Origin: Acidobacteriota bacterium
Lineage (GTDB): Bacteria; Acidobacteriota; Blastocatellia; Pyrinomonadales; Pyrinomonadaceae
Assembly: GCA_016718135.1 (NCBI GenBank)
Contig: JADKEF010000006.1
Span: 248,001-312,000, forward strand
DNA: 64,000 nt
Reading direction: 5' to 3'
Shown here: piece after piece, positions 1-10,337 of the stretch
How the letters are laid out: each line of letters starts with the position of its first letter
Position numbering within the stretch: position 1 is the stretch's first letter
Made by a program: the position numbers and the translations under genes
Notes under the pieces: generated by a model
Seen by the model: only the letters and a program-made list of their open reading frames with translations
What the model was told of the DNA's origin: nothing
The model's database searches: none

Positions 1-921
1 GGTATTCCGTCGGCGATCTTGGTGGTTGGATTGTAGCCGAGCATTTCTTTGGATTTTGAGATATCGGCGAACGTTATCGGCACGTCGCCGGGTTGGGTGG
101 GTTGGTGGTCGATGATGGCGTGGGCGTCGAGGCTACGTTCCAGAGCGAGATCAGATCTTTTAGTTCGGTGGTCTGCGACTCACCGAGATTGAATACCTCG
201 TAGATCGATCGGTCGTAGTCGATCGCCGCACGAACGCCCTGGATGATGTCATCGACGTAAGTGTAATCGCGGCGTGCCGAGCCGTCACCGAACATCTGGA
301 TCGGTTTACCTTCGGTAATTAGCTTTGAGAATTTGTATATCGCGAGATCGGGCCGTTGGCCGGGGCCGTAGACCGTGAAAAATCGCAGACAGACGCAGCG
401 AATATCGTAAAGGTGCGAGTATGTGTGGCAGATCAGCTCACCGGCGGCCTTGGTAGCGGCGTAGGGCGAGATCGGCTGGTGAATGCGGTCTTCTTCGGCG
501 AACGGCACCTTTGCGTTGATGCCGTAAACGCTTGAGGATGAACCAAATACGAACTGCTTGATGCCGTGCTCGCGAGCCAATTCGAGCAGATTTACGGTGC
601 CGTTGATGTTGGTTTCCGTATAAAGCTTCGGCTCCTCAAGGCTTGGCCGCACGCCCGCACGAGCCGCGAGGTGGACGATGACGTCGAATTTCGTCTCGTT
701 GAATAGGTTTTCAAGAGTTGCCGCATCGCGAATGTCAGCCTCGACCAGGCGGTAATTCGCCGACTTGCAGATGTCGCAACATTCGACCGCTTGATCTCCG
801 GCGAGTAAAAATCGTTAAAATCATCGACGACCGTGACGCTCCACGTACCTTCGCTGAGCAGTTTGTTGACGAGATGCGAACCGATGAATCCGGCACCGCC
901 GGTGACGAGAATGTTTCTCAT
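1..921 (-). CDS. NAD-dependent sugar-nucleotide epimerase (UDP-glucuronate epimerase-like), two frame breaks, 3' end outside window
   Basis: Short-chain dehydrogenase-type epimerase expected to act in the cytoplasm on a UDP-sugar for surface polysaccharide. The N-terminus has the Rossmann motif [10 protein letters not shown]. The middle, in another frame, has SSSSVYG and the catalytic YAATK (Tyr-x-x-x-Lys), then [13 protein letters not shown] and [13 protein letters not shown], as in UDP-glucuronate 4-epimerases. A third frame near the edge reads [20 protein letters not shown], the normal C-terminal motif. The coding frame shifts near 775-800 and near 145-147. Both are repaired by adding one base, the second by making one G into GG so that the protein reads [12 protein letters not shown]. 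The family match is strong; the exact substrate is inferred. The last part of the gene lies beyond the window edge. Confidence 0.85.
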
Positions 922-1029
922 AAATTAAGAGTATAAGAAAGAACTTGGCCACAGATAAACTCAGATGGGATGGATAAGATCTAATGCTCGTTATCAGTAC
1001 AATCTGTGAGATCGGTGGCTGATTTCTCC

Positions 1030-1881
1030 TTAATTCAAAAACCTTTGCTTCGTGTGAAAACGGTGAAGGATCTCTTCGAGAAAGCCCTCGTACGTAAAGC
1101 CCTCGACCGAGTACGAGGGTTTTAGTTTGTACATTATCGGCAGGGCGATGCGCCAGGCCATCCATAGGCGTTGGCGGTCGGTGAGGTCCCAGCGGCGGCG
1201 AAGGAAACTCTCGACGACTTCGACCTCGCGTTCGTTGAGCATAGAGACATTTGCACCGACCTCAACCTTGGCCTGCACGCGTGTAAAAGCCGAGTCGCGG
1301 ATCGCGTTTGAAAATGTCTCGGCAAATGTCGGTGCTTCGTCGGTGCGTTCGCGGATGACGACCGTGCCGGCGAAAATGTCACCAATACGTTGATCGCGGT
1401 CGCTTAGGAAAATAACTATCAGGCCGATCGAGTAGATCGGAATGACGAACCCTGGAGCGGCGTCAGCAATGCGGAGTAGATTACGTGCGACCGCTTCCCA
1501 CAAGGTGAGCGGGCGTCCGTCCTCGCGGATGACGCGCAATTTAAGCAGGCGTTTGCCCGGCGTCTGACCGTTCCATAGCCATTCGAACAAAATGAAATAG
1601 CCCGAAAAGATCAAAAATACGATGACGATCAGCACTGCGATGGTCCATTTCGGAGCCTGTCCCATCAAAGCCTCGGGAGCATCAACCAACTGTTCGGCCG
1701 TATAGCCCGCCAGCCACATAAAGAACCAAGCAAGCAGAAACATCGACAGAAACTGAAAAAAATGATCGATCGCCACTGCCAAAAATCGGTTCCCGATCGA
1801 CGCCAAAGCAAACTCCAGCGGCACCCGCTCAGGCGTCTCGATGATCAGCGTTTCTTCGGTTTGGATGATGTGGCGTGACAT
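1030..1881 (-). CDS. RDD family integral membrane protein
   Basis: The N-terminal half has RDD-domain signatures: a loop with PLEFALASIGNRFLAVAIDH, two or three hydrophobic segments (about residues 40-60 and 80-110), GQTPGKRLLKLRVI, and the closing DQRIGDIFAGTVVIRER. The C-terminal ~100 residues are soluble and mostly helical. RDD proteins are small membrane proteins of largely unknown role; some are linked to ion transport. ATG at 1881 is preferred over a TTG two codons upstream. The gene starts 24 bases after the end of the upstream kinase on the same strand, so the two are probably co-transcribed. Confidence 0.85.
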   Translation of the reverse strand: MSRHIIQTEETLIIETPERVPLEFALASIGNRFLAVAIDHFFQFLSMFLLAWFFMWLAGYTAEQLVDAPEALMGQAPKWTIAVLIVIVFLIFSGYFILFEWLWNGQTPGKRLLKLRVIREDGRPLTLWEAVARNLLRIADAAPGFVIPIYSIGLIVIFLSDRDQRIGDIFAGTVVIRERTDEAPTFAETFSNAIRDSAFTRVQAKVEVGANVSMLNEREVEVVESFLRRRWDLTDRQRLWMAWRIALPIMYKLKPSYSVEGFTYEGFLEEILHRFHTKQRFLN

Positions 1882-1905
1882 ATTCAAGAGGTCGTCAACA
1901 AGATT

Positions 1906-4367
1906 CTATTCCGGGATCCCGACTCGTTTGACCAATTCCTTAAATCGCGGGTCGTCTCGCACGAAGTCCCACCTTTTATTGACCTTTAGTTCAGCCAACC
2001 GCGGGTCACGCTCGTCATACGCTTTGTTCAGATATTCGATCGTCTTATCTTTGTCTTTGCCCAAAGCATATGCGTTGGCATAATCCCAGGCTTTAACATA
2101 TCCATTGGGGTCTTTTGCCTGTTTTGCATTCAGTTCTTCGATGCGTATTTCCTGACGTATTCGCTGAAAGCCGTCCCAGCCGCTTTTTTCGTAGGCTTCT
2201 TTCAATTTTGCAATATTTTCGGGTTTGGCATTAGCAAGGCTCTCTTCGACAGCCTGATCATATTTGCCTTGAGCGACATAAATACTAACGTTGACAGCTC
2301 GAAAACGTGTATCATTCGGAAAGAGCTCATTGAACTTTTTGATTTGCAAAAGTGCTTCGTCAAATCGTCCGGCAAGAAACAGATTCTCTGACATACCCAC
2401 ATTGAACGGTAATGAAAACGGATCGAGTTCGATGGCTTTGTATTTTCTCTGATCGCTTCGTCGTGCCGGCCGCTGGCGGATAATAGTTCGGCATACCATT
2501 GATGAGCCGTTGGGTAATTCGGATCAAGTTCGATCGCCCGTTTGAATGCTTTTTCTGCACCTGAAAAGTCATATTCATAGTAAAGAAGGACTATTGCCAG
2601 TGATGCGTGGGCTTCCGCCAAGTTCGGATCAAGTTCGAGAGCCTTGAGTGCCGCTTGCTTCGCTTGCGGCATATAGTCTTTCGGTCTGAAGTCGCCGTAG
2701 GTGGGAAACTGGGAATAGGTATCGGCTAATCCGCTGTATGCAAGGGCATAGTTCGGGTCTTTCTCGATGGCTTGTTTGAAAAACACGATCGCCTTTTCAA
2801 ATTCAGGTATTTGCCGCTTGTTCCAATGGTAACGACCTTGCAGATAAAGCTGATAGGCTTCGTTGTTGTCGGTGTATTTCTTCGCCAGCTTTTGCTCGCT
2901 TTCGCCCGACAGTTTTAGCTGCAGTTTGCCCACGATCTCGGCGACGATCTCGCGTTGGGTGGTCAATAATTCCGAGAGTTTCCGTTCATACTGCTCGCCC
3001 CACAGCGACTTGTTGGTGCGGGCATCCACGAGCTCGACCGTGATGTTCAGATTGTCGCCCCGCTTGGTAAGGCGTCCGGTCATCACCGCATCTACGCCAA
3101 GTTCGGAGGCGATCTTGGCAACATCAGTCGATGCCCCTTTGTAACGCATCACCGAACTCGTCGGGCTGACCCTCAGATCAGGGATCTGCGTCAGCCGAAA
3201 GATCACCGATTCCGCCAAACCGTCAGACAAATAATCCGTGTCCGCATCCGAATTCCTATTCTCAAACGGCATCACGGCGATGGAATTGATCTGTTTGGTA
3301 TTGGAGCCTGAAAGGTATCGATAGCCAAAGAACCCGCCGGCAGCGAGAAGTAAAGTCAATAATCCAGCCGCGAGATATTTAGTTTTCGGATTACTCGCCA
3401 CTGTTTGATTTGTTGTCGTTTGATTGATCTCATCCAATGTTGTCGCTTTCAGGATCTGAGTTTGCGGCTCCGGTTTGTTAGGCGAAGCGGTTCGCTCCAT
3501 TAGATTCTTGAGCTCTAATTCCTGCTTCACCTCCCTAAGATCATTACCGACGTCTTTGATCGTTTGATAACGCTCATCTCGATCTTTTCGCAGACATTTG
3601 CTGATGAGTTTAGAAATTTCAGTTGGAACGTCCGGACCTAAAGGCTTCGCGTCCTTATGCAGGATCGCCCCGATCATTTCAAGCGCATTTTCGCCTTCAA
3701 AGGGAAGCTGTCCGGCGATCATTTCATACAGCACTACACCAAAACTAAAAATATCGGTCCGTGCGTCAACCTCTTTGCCTTTCGCCTGCTCGGGCGACAT
3801 ATAATTTGCCGTACCGATGATCATTCCCGGCATTGTTGGCGATTTTATTGCGGTAGCATCTTCGCTCGAATCGCTCACGGAGGTTGAGGAGGCAGACACT
3901 TTTGCAATTCCAAAATCAAGGATCTTTACCAACCCATTCGCCCGAACCATCACATTATCCGGCTTGATATCACGATGAACGATCCCCGCCGCGTGTGCTT
4001 CGTCGAGCGCCGATGCAACCTGTATCGCGATCTCGAGCGCTGACCTGTAATTCAACGGATTCGCTTTTACATACTCGCCCAGAGTCTTTCCGTCGATAAA
4101 CTCCGTCGCAATAAAATGCGTCCCGTCAGATTCACCGATCTCATAGATCGTAATGATATTAGGATGATTCAACGCCGACGCAGATTGAGCCTCACGGACA
4201 AAACGTCCCATTCGGTCCTTATCTTCAGCGAATTCGGCAGGCAGAATTTTTAACGCCACCTGCCGATTCAGCTTGGTATCCTGAGCGAGAAAAACTTCGC
4301 CCATTCCGCCCTTGCCGATGGCGGAGACAATTTTGTGATGCGACAGTTTTTCGCCGGATGTGAGCAT
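1906..4367 (-). CDS. Receptor-type Ser/Thr protein kinase with TolB-like and TPR domains (one frame break)
   Basis: Residues 1-280 are a Hanks-type kinase: glycine loop GKGGMGEVFLA, Lys40, HRDIKPDN (131-138), DFG (151-153) and the SPEQAKG segment. One membrane helix follows at about 331-350. Then comes an extracytoplasmic TolB/FlgO-like domain (about 360-490, starting NSIAVMPFENRNSD) and several TPR repeats. This layout is common in Acidobacteriota sensor kinases. The frame breaks at a TTTT run (2443-2446). Adding one T (A on the coding strand) joins RHDEAIRE to KYKAIELDP and gives one protein of about 820 residues. The stimulus and targets are unknown. The downstream RDD membrane gene may be functionally linked. 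Confidence 0.9.
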
Positions 4368-4478
4368 TTGATTTGAGTACGAAATTATAGCATTGCCAAG
4401 GAAAAACGACCGCTCTATCCCTCCGCCATAGCGGTAGACGGAGATGTCAGATCAGTATCGTATGGGTTTCGGTCTAAG

Positions 4479-5054
4479 ATGAAAATTAGCCTACTCCTTT
4501 TCAATTTTCTTGGCGTTCTCTATACTTGCTACAGATGGCAGGTGTTGGAATTGAAAACTGAACTACAGCGCAGTGACGTGTCGGCGGCGGGCTTTCGGTT
4601 TGCGATCGTGGTGAGCCGTTGGAATAGCGAGTACACATCGCGGCTCGAGAGCGGCGCCCGGCAGGCTTTGGCTGAGGGCGGGGCTGGCGAAGATGCCGTA
4701 GTGACGTTTCATGTGCCGGGGGCATTTGAGTTGCCGTTGGCTTGTCTGAAGGCGGCAAAACATCGAGAGTTTGACGCGGTCATCGCGCTTGGCGTCGTCG
4801 TTCGTGGCGACACACCGCATTTTGACTATGTCGCGGGCGAGGCGGCACGCGGTATAATGAATGTATCGCTCGAAACGGGAGTGCCCGTTATGTTTGGCGT
4901 GATAACCGCCGACAATATCGAGCAGACCGAGGCTCGGTGCGGCGAAGGTGTTGATAACAAGGGGTTTGAAGCCGCAGTCTCGGCGATCGAGATGGCAAAC
5001 CTGATGCGGGAGATGAAAACTCGCCGAGATGACATCATAGGTATTCCGTTTTAG
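4479..5054 (+). CDS. ribH: 6,7-dimethyl-8-ribityllumazine synthase (RibH)
   Basis: Catalyses the penultimate step of riboflavin synthesis by condensing 5-amino-6-ribitylamino-uracil with dihydroxybutanone phosphate. Family motifs are clear: FAIVVSRWNSEYT, HVPGAFELPLA, ALGVVVRGDTPHFDYV (with the catalytic His), GVPVMFGVITADNIEQ and DNKGFEAA. From the ATG the protein has 191 residues, longer than the usual ~155. The first ~21 residues look spurious, and GTG 4542 or TTG 4545 may be the true start. nusB begins 3 bases after its stop, a pairing known from many bacteria. Confidence 0.95.
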   Translation: MKISLLLFNFLGVLYTCYRWQVLELKTELQRSDVSAAGFRFAIVVSRWNSEYTSRLESGARQALAEGGAGEDAVVTFHVPGAFELPLACLKAAKHREFDAVIALGVVVRGDTPHFDYVAGEAARGIMNVSLETGVPVMFGVITADNIEQTEARCGEGVDNKGFEAAVSAIEMANLMREMKTRRDDIIGIPF

Positions 5055-5057
5055 GCA

Positions 5058-5534
5058 ATGGCAATTGACAAAGCAGAGAAGAGTTCCGGGACGAGGCATA
5101 AGGCACGCGAGTGCGCGCTGCAGATGCTGTTTTCGGCGGATATGTGCGGCTCGACCGGTGAAACGCTCACCCGTGACTATTGGGACGAGCTCGGTGATGC
5201 CGCGATCGACGATAAGACCCGCGAATTTGCCAATGAACTCGCCATCGGCACACTCGAAAACGTCGTCGCCATCGACGACCGCATCCGCACACGCGCCGAA
5301 CACTGGCGCATCGAGCGCATGGCGATCGTCGACCGCAACGTTCTGCGGCTCGCAGTTTACGAATTTCTCTATCGCGACACTCCCGATACAGTCGTCATCA
5401 ACGAAGGCCTCGAGACGGCGCGACGTTTTTCAACCTACGAAGCCACCCAATTCATCAACGGCATCCTCGACGCGATCAAGCAGGATCTAAAGAAAGCTGG
5501 CGGCGACAAGCACGCCGAGGCATCGACGAGCTAA
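5058..5534 (+). CDS. nusB: Transcription antitermination factor NusB
   Basis: A 158-residue all-helical RNA-binding protein that acts with NusE (S10) at boxA elements of rRNA operons. Diagnostic segments are ARECALQMLFSADM near the N-terminus, IDDRIRTRAEHWRIERMAIVDRNVLRLAVYEF and the C-terminal half VVINEGLETARRFST then FINGILDAI. Length is normal for the family apart from a short charged tail. It starts 3 bases after ribH, so the two should be translationally coupled. Confidence 0.95.
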   Translation: MAIDKAEKSSGTRHKARECALQMLFSADMCGSTGETLTRDYWDELGDAAIDDKTREFANELAIGTLENVVAIDDRIRTRAEHWRIERMAIVDRNVLRLAVYEFLYRDTPDTVVINEGLETARRFSTYEATQFINGILDAIKQDLKKAGGDKHAEASTS

Positions 5535-5555
5535 ACACCTTCCTCCAAAGAGTTT

Positions 5556-6119
5556 ATGAGATCGCTCGCGGTTCTGGCCTTGATGTTCGCAGCCCTCGCT
5601 ACGGTCGGCCGCGCTCAGGCATTACCCGACAAGATCCGCGGATATAAGGTCGAGAATGTTGCTCTCAAGGTCAGCAATTCGATCCCTGAAGGCACCAAAT
5701 TCTCCGACGACTTCGATCTCTACATCCAACTCACCAAACCAAAGATCTCGATGAGCGGCCTGCTCTCGGCATCGATCAATGTCGGAGCGGATATTGTCTC
5801 GACCAAGCAATCGGGCGAGATCGCGTTTGTCTCATTTCACGATGTCCGCGTGAACGGCATCGCGATGGAGATCGACGAATACACCGTGCCGATGAAATTC
5901 AAGAAAGGTATCAGATCGTCGTTGCCAAAACCGGTCACCGCGAAATTGAACTTCGTTGGAGCTGCACGAGGGGCATTTAAGGAACTAACCGATTCTCGCA
6001 ATCAATGGCGAGTCACCGGAACGGCGTTTGTCTTCGGCAAATTTAAGAAATTCGGGTTCAGCTTCAAACGGGTCGTACCGATCAAGATCGATATGCTGGT
6101 CAAGAATCCGCTTCTTTGA
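5556..6119 (+). CDS. Secreted protein of unknown function
   Basis: A cleavable signal peptide is visible at residues 1-22 (ending GRAQA). The mature ~165 residues are beta-rich and basic with no cysteines. Alternating hydrophobic strands and the sequence KVENVALKVSNSIPEGTKF faintly recall LEA14/WHy-type domains, but I do not assign it. It lies 21 bases after nusB and could be read through from ribH-nusB. No catalytic motif was seen. Confidence 0.7.
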   Translation: MRSLAVLALMFAALATVGRAQALPDKIRGYKVENVALKVSNSIPEGTKFSDDFDLYIQLTKPKISMSGLLSASINVGADIVSTKQSGEIAFVSFHDVRVNGIAMEIDEYTVPMKFKKGIRSSLPKPVTAKLNFVGAARGAFKELTDSRNQWRVTGTAFVFGKFKKFGFSFKRVVPIKIDMLVKNPLL

Positions 6120-6341
6120 TCCTACTCCTTAAGTCAGCCCGATTTGCTTTGCGGGTTTCCTTTGCGGACTTAGCGAGCTTCGTGAGAGATTCCGGATGGT
6201 TTCACGCAAAGATCGAGAAGAACGCAAAGAAAGACGCCAAGCCGGAAGTTAAATCTGACCACAACTCGCTGATCGCGATTCTTACGATTTCGCCCGCGAT
6301 GCGTTAAACTATCTGTTTGAGCGAGGTCAAAGATAATCACC

Positions 6342-9300
6342 GTGAGCGAAAAAGTGTCAAATTTATCCGAGTTTATTAAAGAGTCTTTTGGGTCGAACGC
6401 GACCTATGTCGAGGGGTTGTTAGAGCGTTACCGTCAGGACGCGAATCTGGTCGATGAGTCGTGGCAGACGTATTTTGCAGACCTTTTGAACGGCAACACG
6501 CCTGCTCCGAGTGGCCAGACGGCTGCTCCTGAGCCAGCGGTAGCAGCGACGTCGGCTCCGGCCAAGACACCGGTTCCAGTCGCCTTGCCTGCCGACACCG
6601 AGGCAAAGCCGCTGACCGGTGTTGCCAAAAAGATCGTCGAGAACATGGAGCAGAGCCTGACCGTCCCTGTTGCAACGAGTTTTCGCAATATTCCGGTCAA
6701 GCTGCTTGAGGAAAATCGGCGGATCATCAACGAACATCTTGCAGCTCAAGGCCGCGGCAAAGCTTCGTTCACGCACATCATCGCGTGGGCGATCGTGCAG
6801 GCGGCAAAGGCTTATCCGCATCTCAATCATGGTTTCGGCGTCGTCAACGGAGCACCTTCGCGGCTTGAGCACGAGGATGTAAATCTAGGCATCGCGATCG
6901 ATATTGAGAAGAAAGACGGCTCGCGAAATCTGCTTGTGCCGAATATCAAGGGCGGAAACAAGATGAATTTTGCCGAGTTCTTCGCCGCCTATAATGAGCA
7001 GGTCAAAAAGGCTCGCGACGGCAAACTGGAGATCCCCGATTTTCAGGGCACGACCATTTCGCTGACCAATCCGGGCACGATCGGCACTGCCGCGTCGAAC
7101 CCGCGTTTGATGTCCGGCCAGAGTGCGATCATCGCTACGGGCGCGATCGAGTATCCTGCCGAATACCAGGCGATGACCGCCGGGACGCTCTCGCAACTCG
7201 GTATAAGCAAGATAGTTACGGTCACGAGTACGTACGATCACCGCGTCATTCAGGGAGCTGAGAGCGGTCTGTTTCTCGCGCGTATCCATGAATATCTGAC
7301 CGGCCAGCATCTTTTTTACGACGAGATCTTTGCCGATCTCGGCATACAGCTCTCGCCGCTTCGTTGGGCACAGGATTACAATCCGGGACTGCTCGGCGGT
7401 GACCGTTCGAACGAACAGGCCGAGAAACAGGCAAACGTCCTCCAACTCATCAACGCCTACCGCGTCCGCGGCCATCTGCTCGCCGATATCGATCCGCTCA
7501 AGATGACGTCGCCGCATGAGTCCGACCTTGATCTTGAACATTTCGGCCTGACCATCTGGGATCTCGACCGTGAATTTATCACCGGCGGCCTGCATGGCGA
7601 AAAGACGGCAACATTGCGACGTATTCTCGAGATCTTACGCAAAGCATATTGTGGCAAGGTTGGCATAGAATATCGCCACATCCAGAGCAAGGATGAGAAA
7701 GAGTGGATCCGGCAAAGGGTTCGAGAGCAGTTCGTCGATATGCAGCCTCTTGCGGCTGATACCAAGAAAGAATTGCTGCAAAAGCTGATCGAGGCAGAGC
7801 AGTTCGAGCAATTTCTTCACAAGAAATATCTCGGTCAAAGCGTTTCTCTCTCGAAGGCTGCGAGACCGTCATTCCGATGCTCGACCAGCTTGTCGAGGGT
7901 GCGTCGGCACGCGGTGTCGATGAGATCTACATGGGCATGGCCCATCGCGGACGTCTCAATGTGCTCTCAAATATCGTCGGCGACGCCGAAACGGGCGACA
8001 TGGCCGAGCGGATCTTCACAGTTTTCGAGGGCACTTCGCACCCCGACTTCCCCGCCGACGAAGGCGATGTGAAATACCATCAGGGAGCGATCGGCCTCAG
8101 GAAAACAAAGGCCGGCAAAGACCTTAAGATCCAGCTTTCGTGCAACCCGAGCCATCTCGAAACGGTCAATCCCGTCGTCGAGGGCATGGCCCGTGCGCGT
8201 CAGGATGAGCTTCGCGACGGCCACGGAAAGACGCGTGAAGAGACTTACGCACACATTCTGCCGATGCTGCTCCATGGCGATGCGGCGTTTGCCGGACAGG
8301 GCGTGGTGATGGAAACGCTCCAGCTCGCCGGCCTCCCGGGTTATCGAACAGGCGGCACGATTCATTTGGTTATTAATAATCAGATCGGATTTACAACTTC
8401 GCCCGGCCTCAGCCGCAGCTCGATCTACTCGACGGACGCCGCGCACATCACGCATACGCCGGTCTTTCACATTAACGGTGACGATCCCGAGGCTGCCTTC
8501 AGAGTCGCACAGATCGCGCTCGATTATCGGCGTGAGTTCAATAAGGATGTCGTGATCGACCTGGTCGGATTTCGGCGACTTGGCCACAACGAGGGCGACG
8601 AACCAAGCTACACACAGCCCGTAATGTACGCCCGCGTCAAGGCACATCCGGGCACGAGACATCTGTACGCAGAGCAGCTGATCCGTGAAGCCGTGATCAC
8701 GGCGGAAGACCTGACCGCGATGACCGCCAAGGTCGTCGAAAAATACGAAGGCATTCTCGCACGTGCGAAAGAGATCGCCGTCAAGAAACCGGCTCGTGCG
8801 ATCTTGCCGGTCGTTGCCGCCGAGGATGATGGTTCGGCAGTTCTCGAAACGGGCGTCTCAGCCGCGGTGCTAAAACAGGTTTCGGACAAGATCTCGCTCG
8901 TACCTGACACATTTAATATCAACCCGAAGATGGTCGGGCAGCTTGCACGTCGTGCCAAGATGGGCGATGGCGAAGTGTCGATGGACTGGGCGTTTGGCGA
9001 GGCGATGGCTATCGGTTCGCTCGTACTCGAGGGCATTCCCGTTCGCTTTAGCGGCCAGGACTCGGGCCGCGGTACGTTCTCGCAACGCCACGCGAACATG
9101 TACGACACGATGACCGGCGACCGCTGGGCACCGCTCAATGAGCTTCGAAATGAAGCCACTCCGAATGCACGTGCGTACATCTTTGACAGTTCGCTGTCCG
9201 AATATGCTGTGCTCGGATTCGAATACGGCTACTCGGTCGTCTCGCAGCAGCAGATCGTCGCGTGGGAAGCTCAGTTTGGCGATTTCGGTAATGGTGCCCA

Positions 9301-10045
9301 GATCATGATCGACCAGTACATCTCGTCGAGCGAAGACAAATGGCAGCAAATGTCGCGACTCGTCATGCTGCTGCCGCACGGCTACGAAGGCCAGGGCCCT
9401 GAGCATTCGTCCGCCCGGCTTGAGCGGTATCTACAGCTTTGTGCTGAGAACAACATGCAGGTCTGCTACCCGACGACGCCCGCACAGTATTTCCATCTGC
9501 TTCGTCGACAGGTCAAGCAAGAGATTGCACGCCCGCTGATCGTCATGACGCCAAAGAGCCTGCTTCGTCTGCCGGCGGCAAGCTCGACAATGGCCGAACT
9601 CGAAACCGGCGGCTTCCAAAGTGTGATCGACGATTCACGTATTGAAGATCGCAGCAAAGTAAAACGCGTCGTCCTATGCAGCGGCAAGGTCTATTATGAC
9701 CTTGACGCAGCTCGTGAAACTGCGTCTGCCACCGACGTCGCCGTCGTCCGCCTCGAACAGTTCTATCCGTTCCCTGCGGCAAAGCTCACCGAGATCTTCG
9801 CCTCGTACCCGAACGCGGTCGAGATCGTCTGGACACAGGAAGAGCCCCAAAACATGGGCGGCTGGGCCTTCGTCGAACCCCGTCTGCGGGCAATTCTGCC
9901 AACTGACTCCACGCTCCAATACATCGGCCGCACCGCCTCCGCATCACCGGCAACAGGATCGTATGCGATCCACAATCTGGAGCAAGGCAAACTGGTCAAC
10001 GATTCGCTAAACATCACGGCCGCTGAAACCTCGGCGGCCGGTTAA
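6342..10045 (+). CDS. kgd: Multifunctional 2-oxoglutarate metabolism enzyme (E2-E1 fusion, Kgd/SucA type; one frame break)
   Basis: Actinobacterial-type fusion. Order: a short E1 N-terminal helix region (FVEGLLERYRQDA-like start), an Ala/Pro linker (about residues 50-85), an E2 succinyltransferase core (about 95-320, with NPGTIGT and YDHRVIQGAESG), then the thiamine diphosphate E1 (GMAHRGRLNVL, GDAAFAGQGVVMET, GQDSGRGTFSQRHA, C-terminal VWTQEEPQNMGGW). There is no lipoyl domain, as in mycobacterial Kgd. It supports 2-oxoglutarate oxidation or decarboxylation in the TCA cycle. The start is GTG. The frame breaks at AAA 7837-7839: one more A restores GQKRFSLEG and gives ~1234 residues, close to mycobacterial Kgd. 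The first frame would otherwise stop at 8072. Confidence 0.93.
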
Positions 10046-10337
10046 AACCGTCTAATTCAAGACCCGCTCGACGGCCGGACAATACGTTCGGCCGCGCCTT
10101 CTGGTGCTCAGGCCGAAACGTTGCGTTCTAAGCTCTGCTTGCGACGGTTTTTGATCGTCACGTTTGCATCAAAACGTTGACATTAAAAAGCTTTGCGCCT
10201 AAACTGCAAGGGTTCGTAATACCTACAATTTAATTTGAGAGAGCTGTGCCTGGTCACGCGCGTTCGATATTTATTGAACTAACGGATCATTTGACCGGCA
10301 AGCCCTTTTGGAAAAAACAACCGGAGTGTGAGTCGCT
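10046..10337 (+). promoter_or_regulatory. Intergenic region with sigma70-like promoter for the giant surface-protein gene
   Basis: About 290 bases without a gene. TTGACA at 10177-10182, a 17-base spacer and TAAACT at 10200-10205 form a good promoter for the gene at 10338, leaving a ~125-base leader. GGAGTG sits about 10 bases before the ATG as a possible ribosome binding site. No clear terminator for kgd was seen. Confidence 0.45.

Noticed and set aside
4563..5303. 246-residue minus-strand frame opposite ribH and nusB
   Set aside because: Two strongly conserved genes lie on the plus strand, and the antisense translation shows no family pattern.
6116..6307. Short plus-strand frame after the nusB-linked secreted protein
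   Set aside because: It overlaps an intergenic ACGCAAAG-type hairpin; the translation has the Lys/Glu wording of the repeat and no ribosome site.
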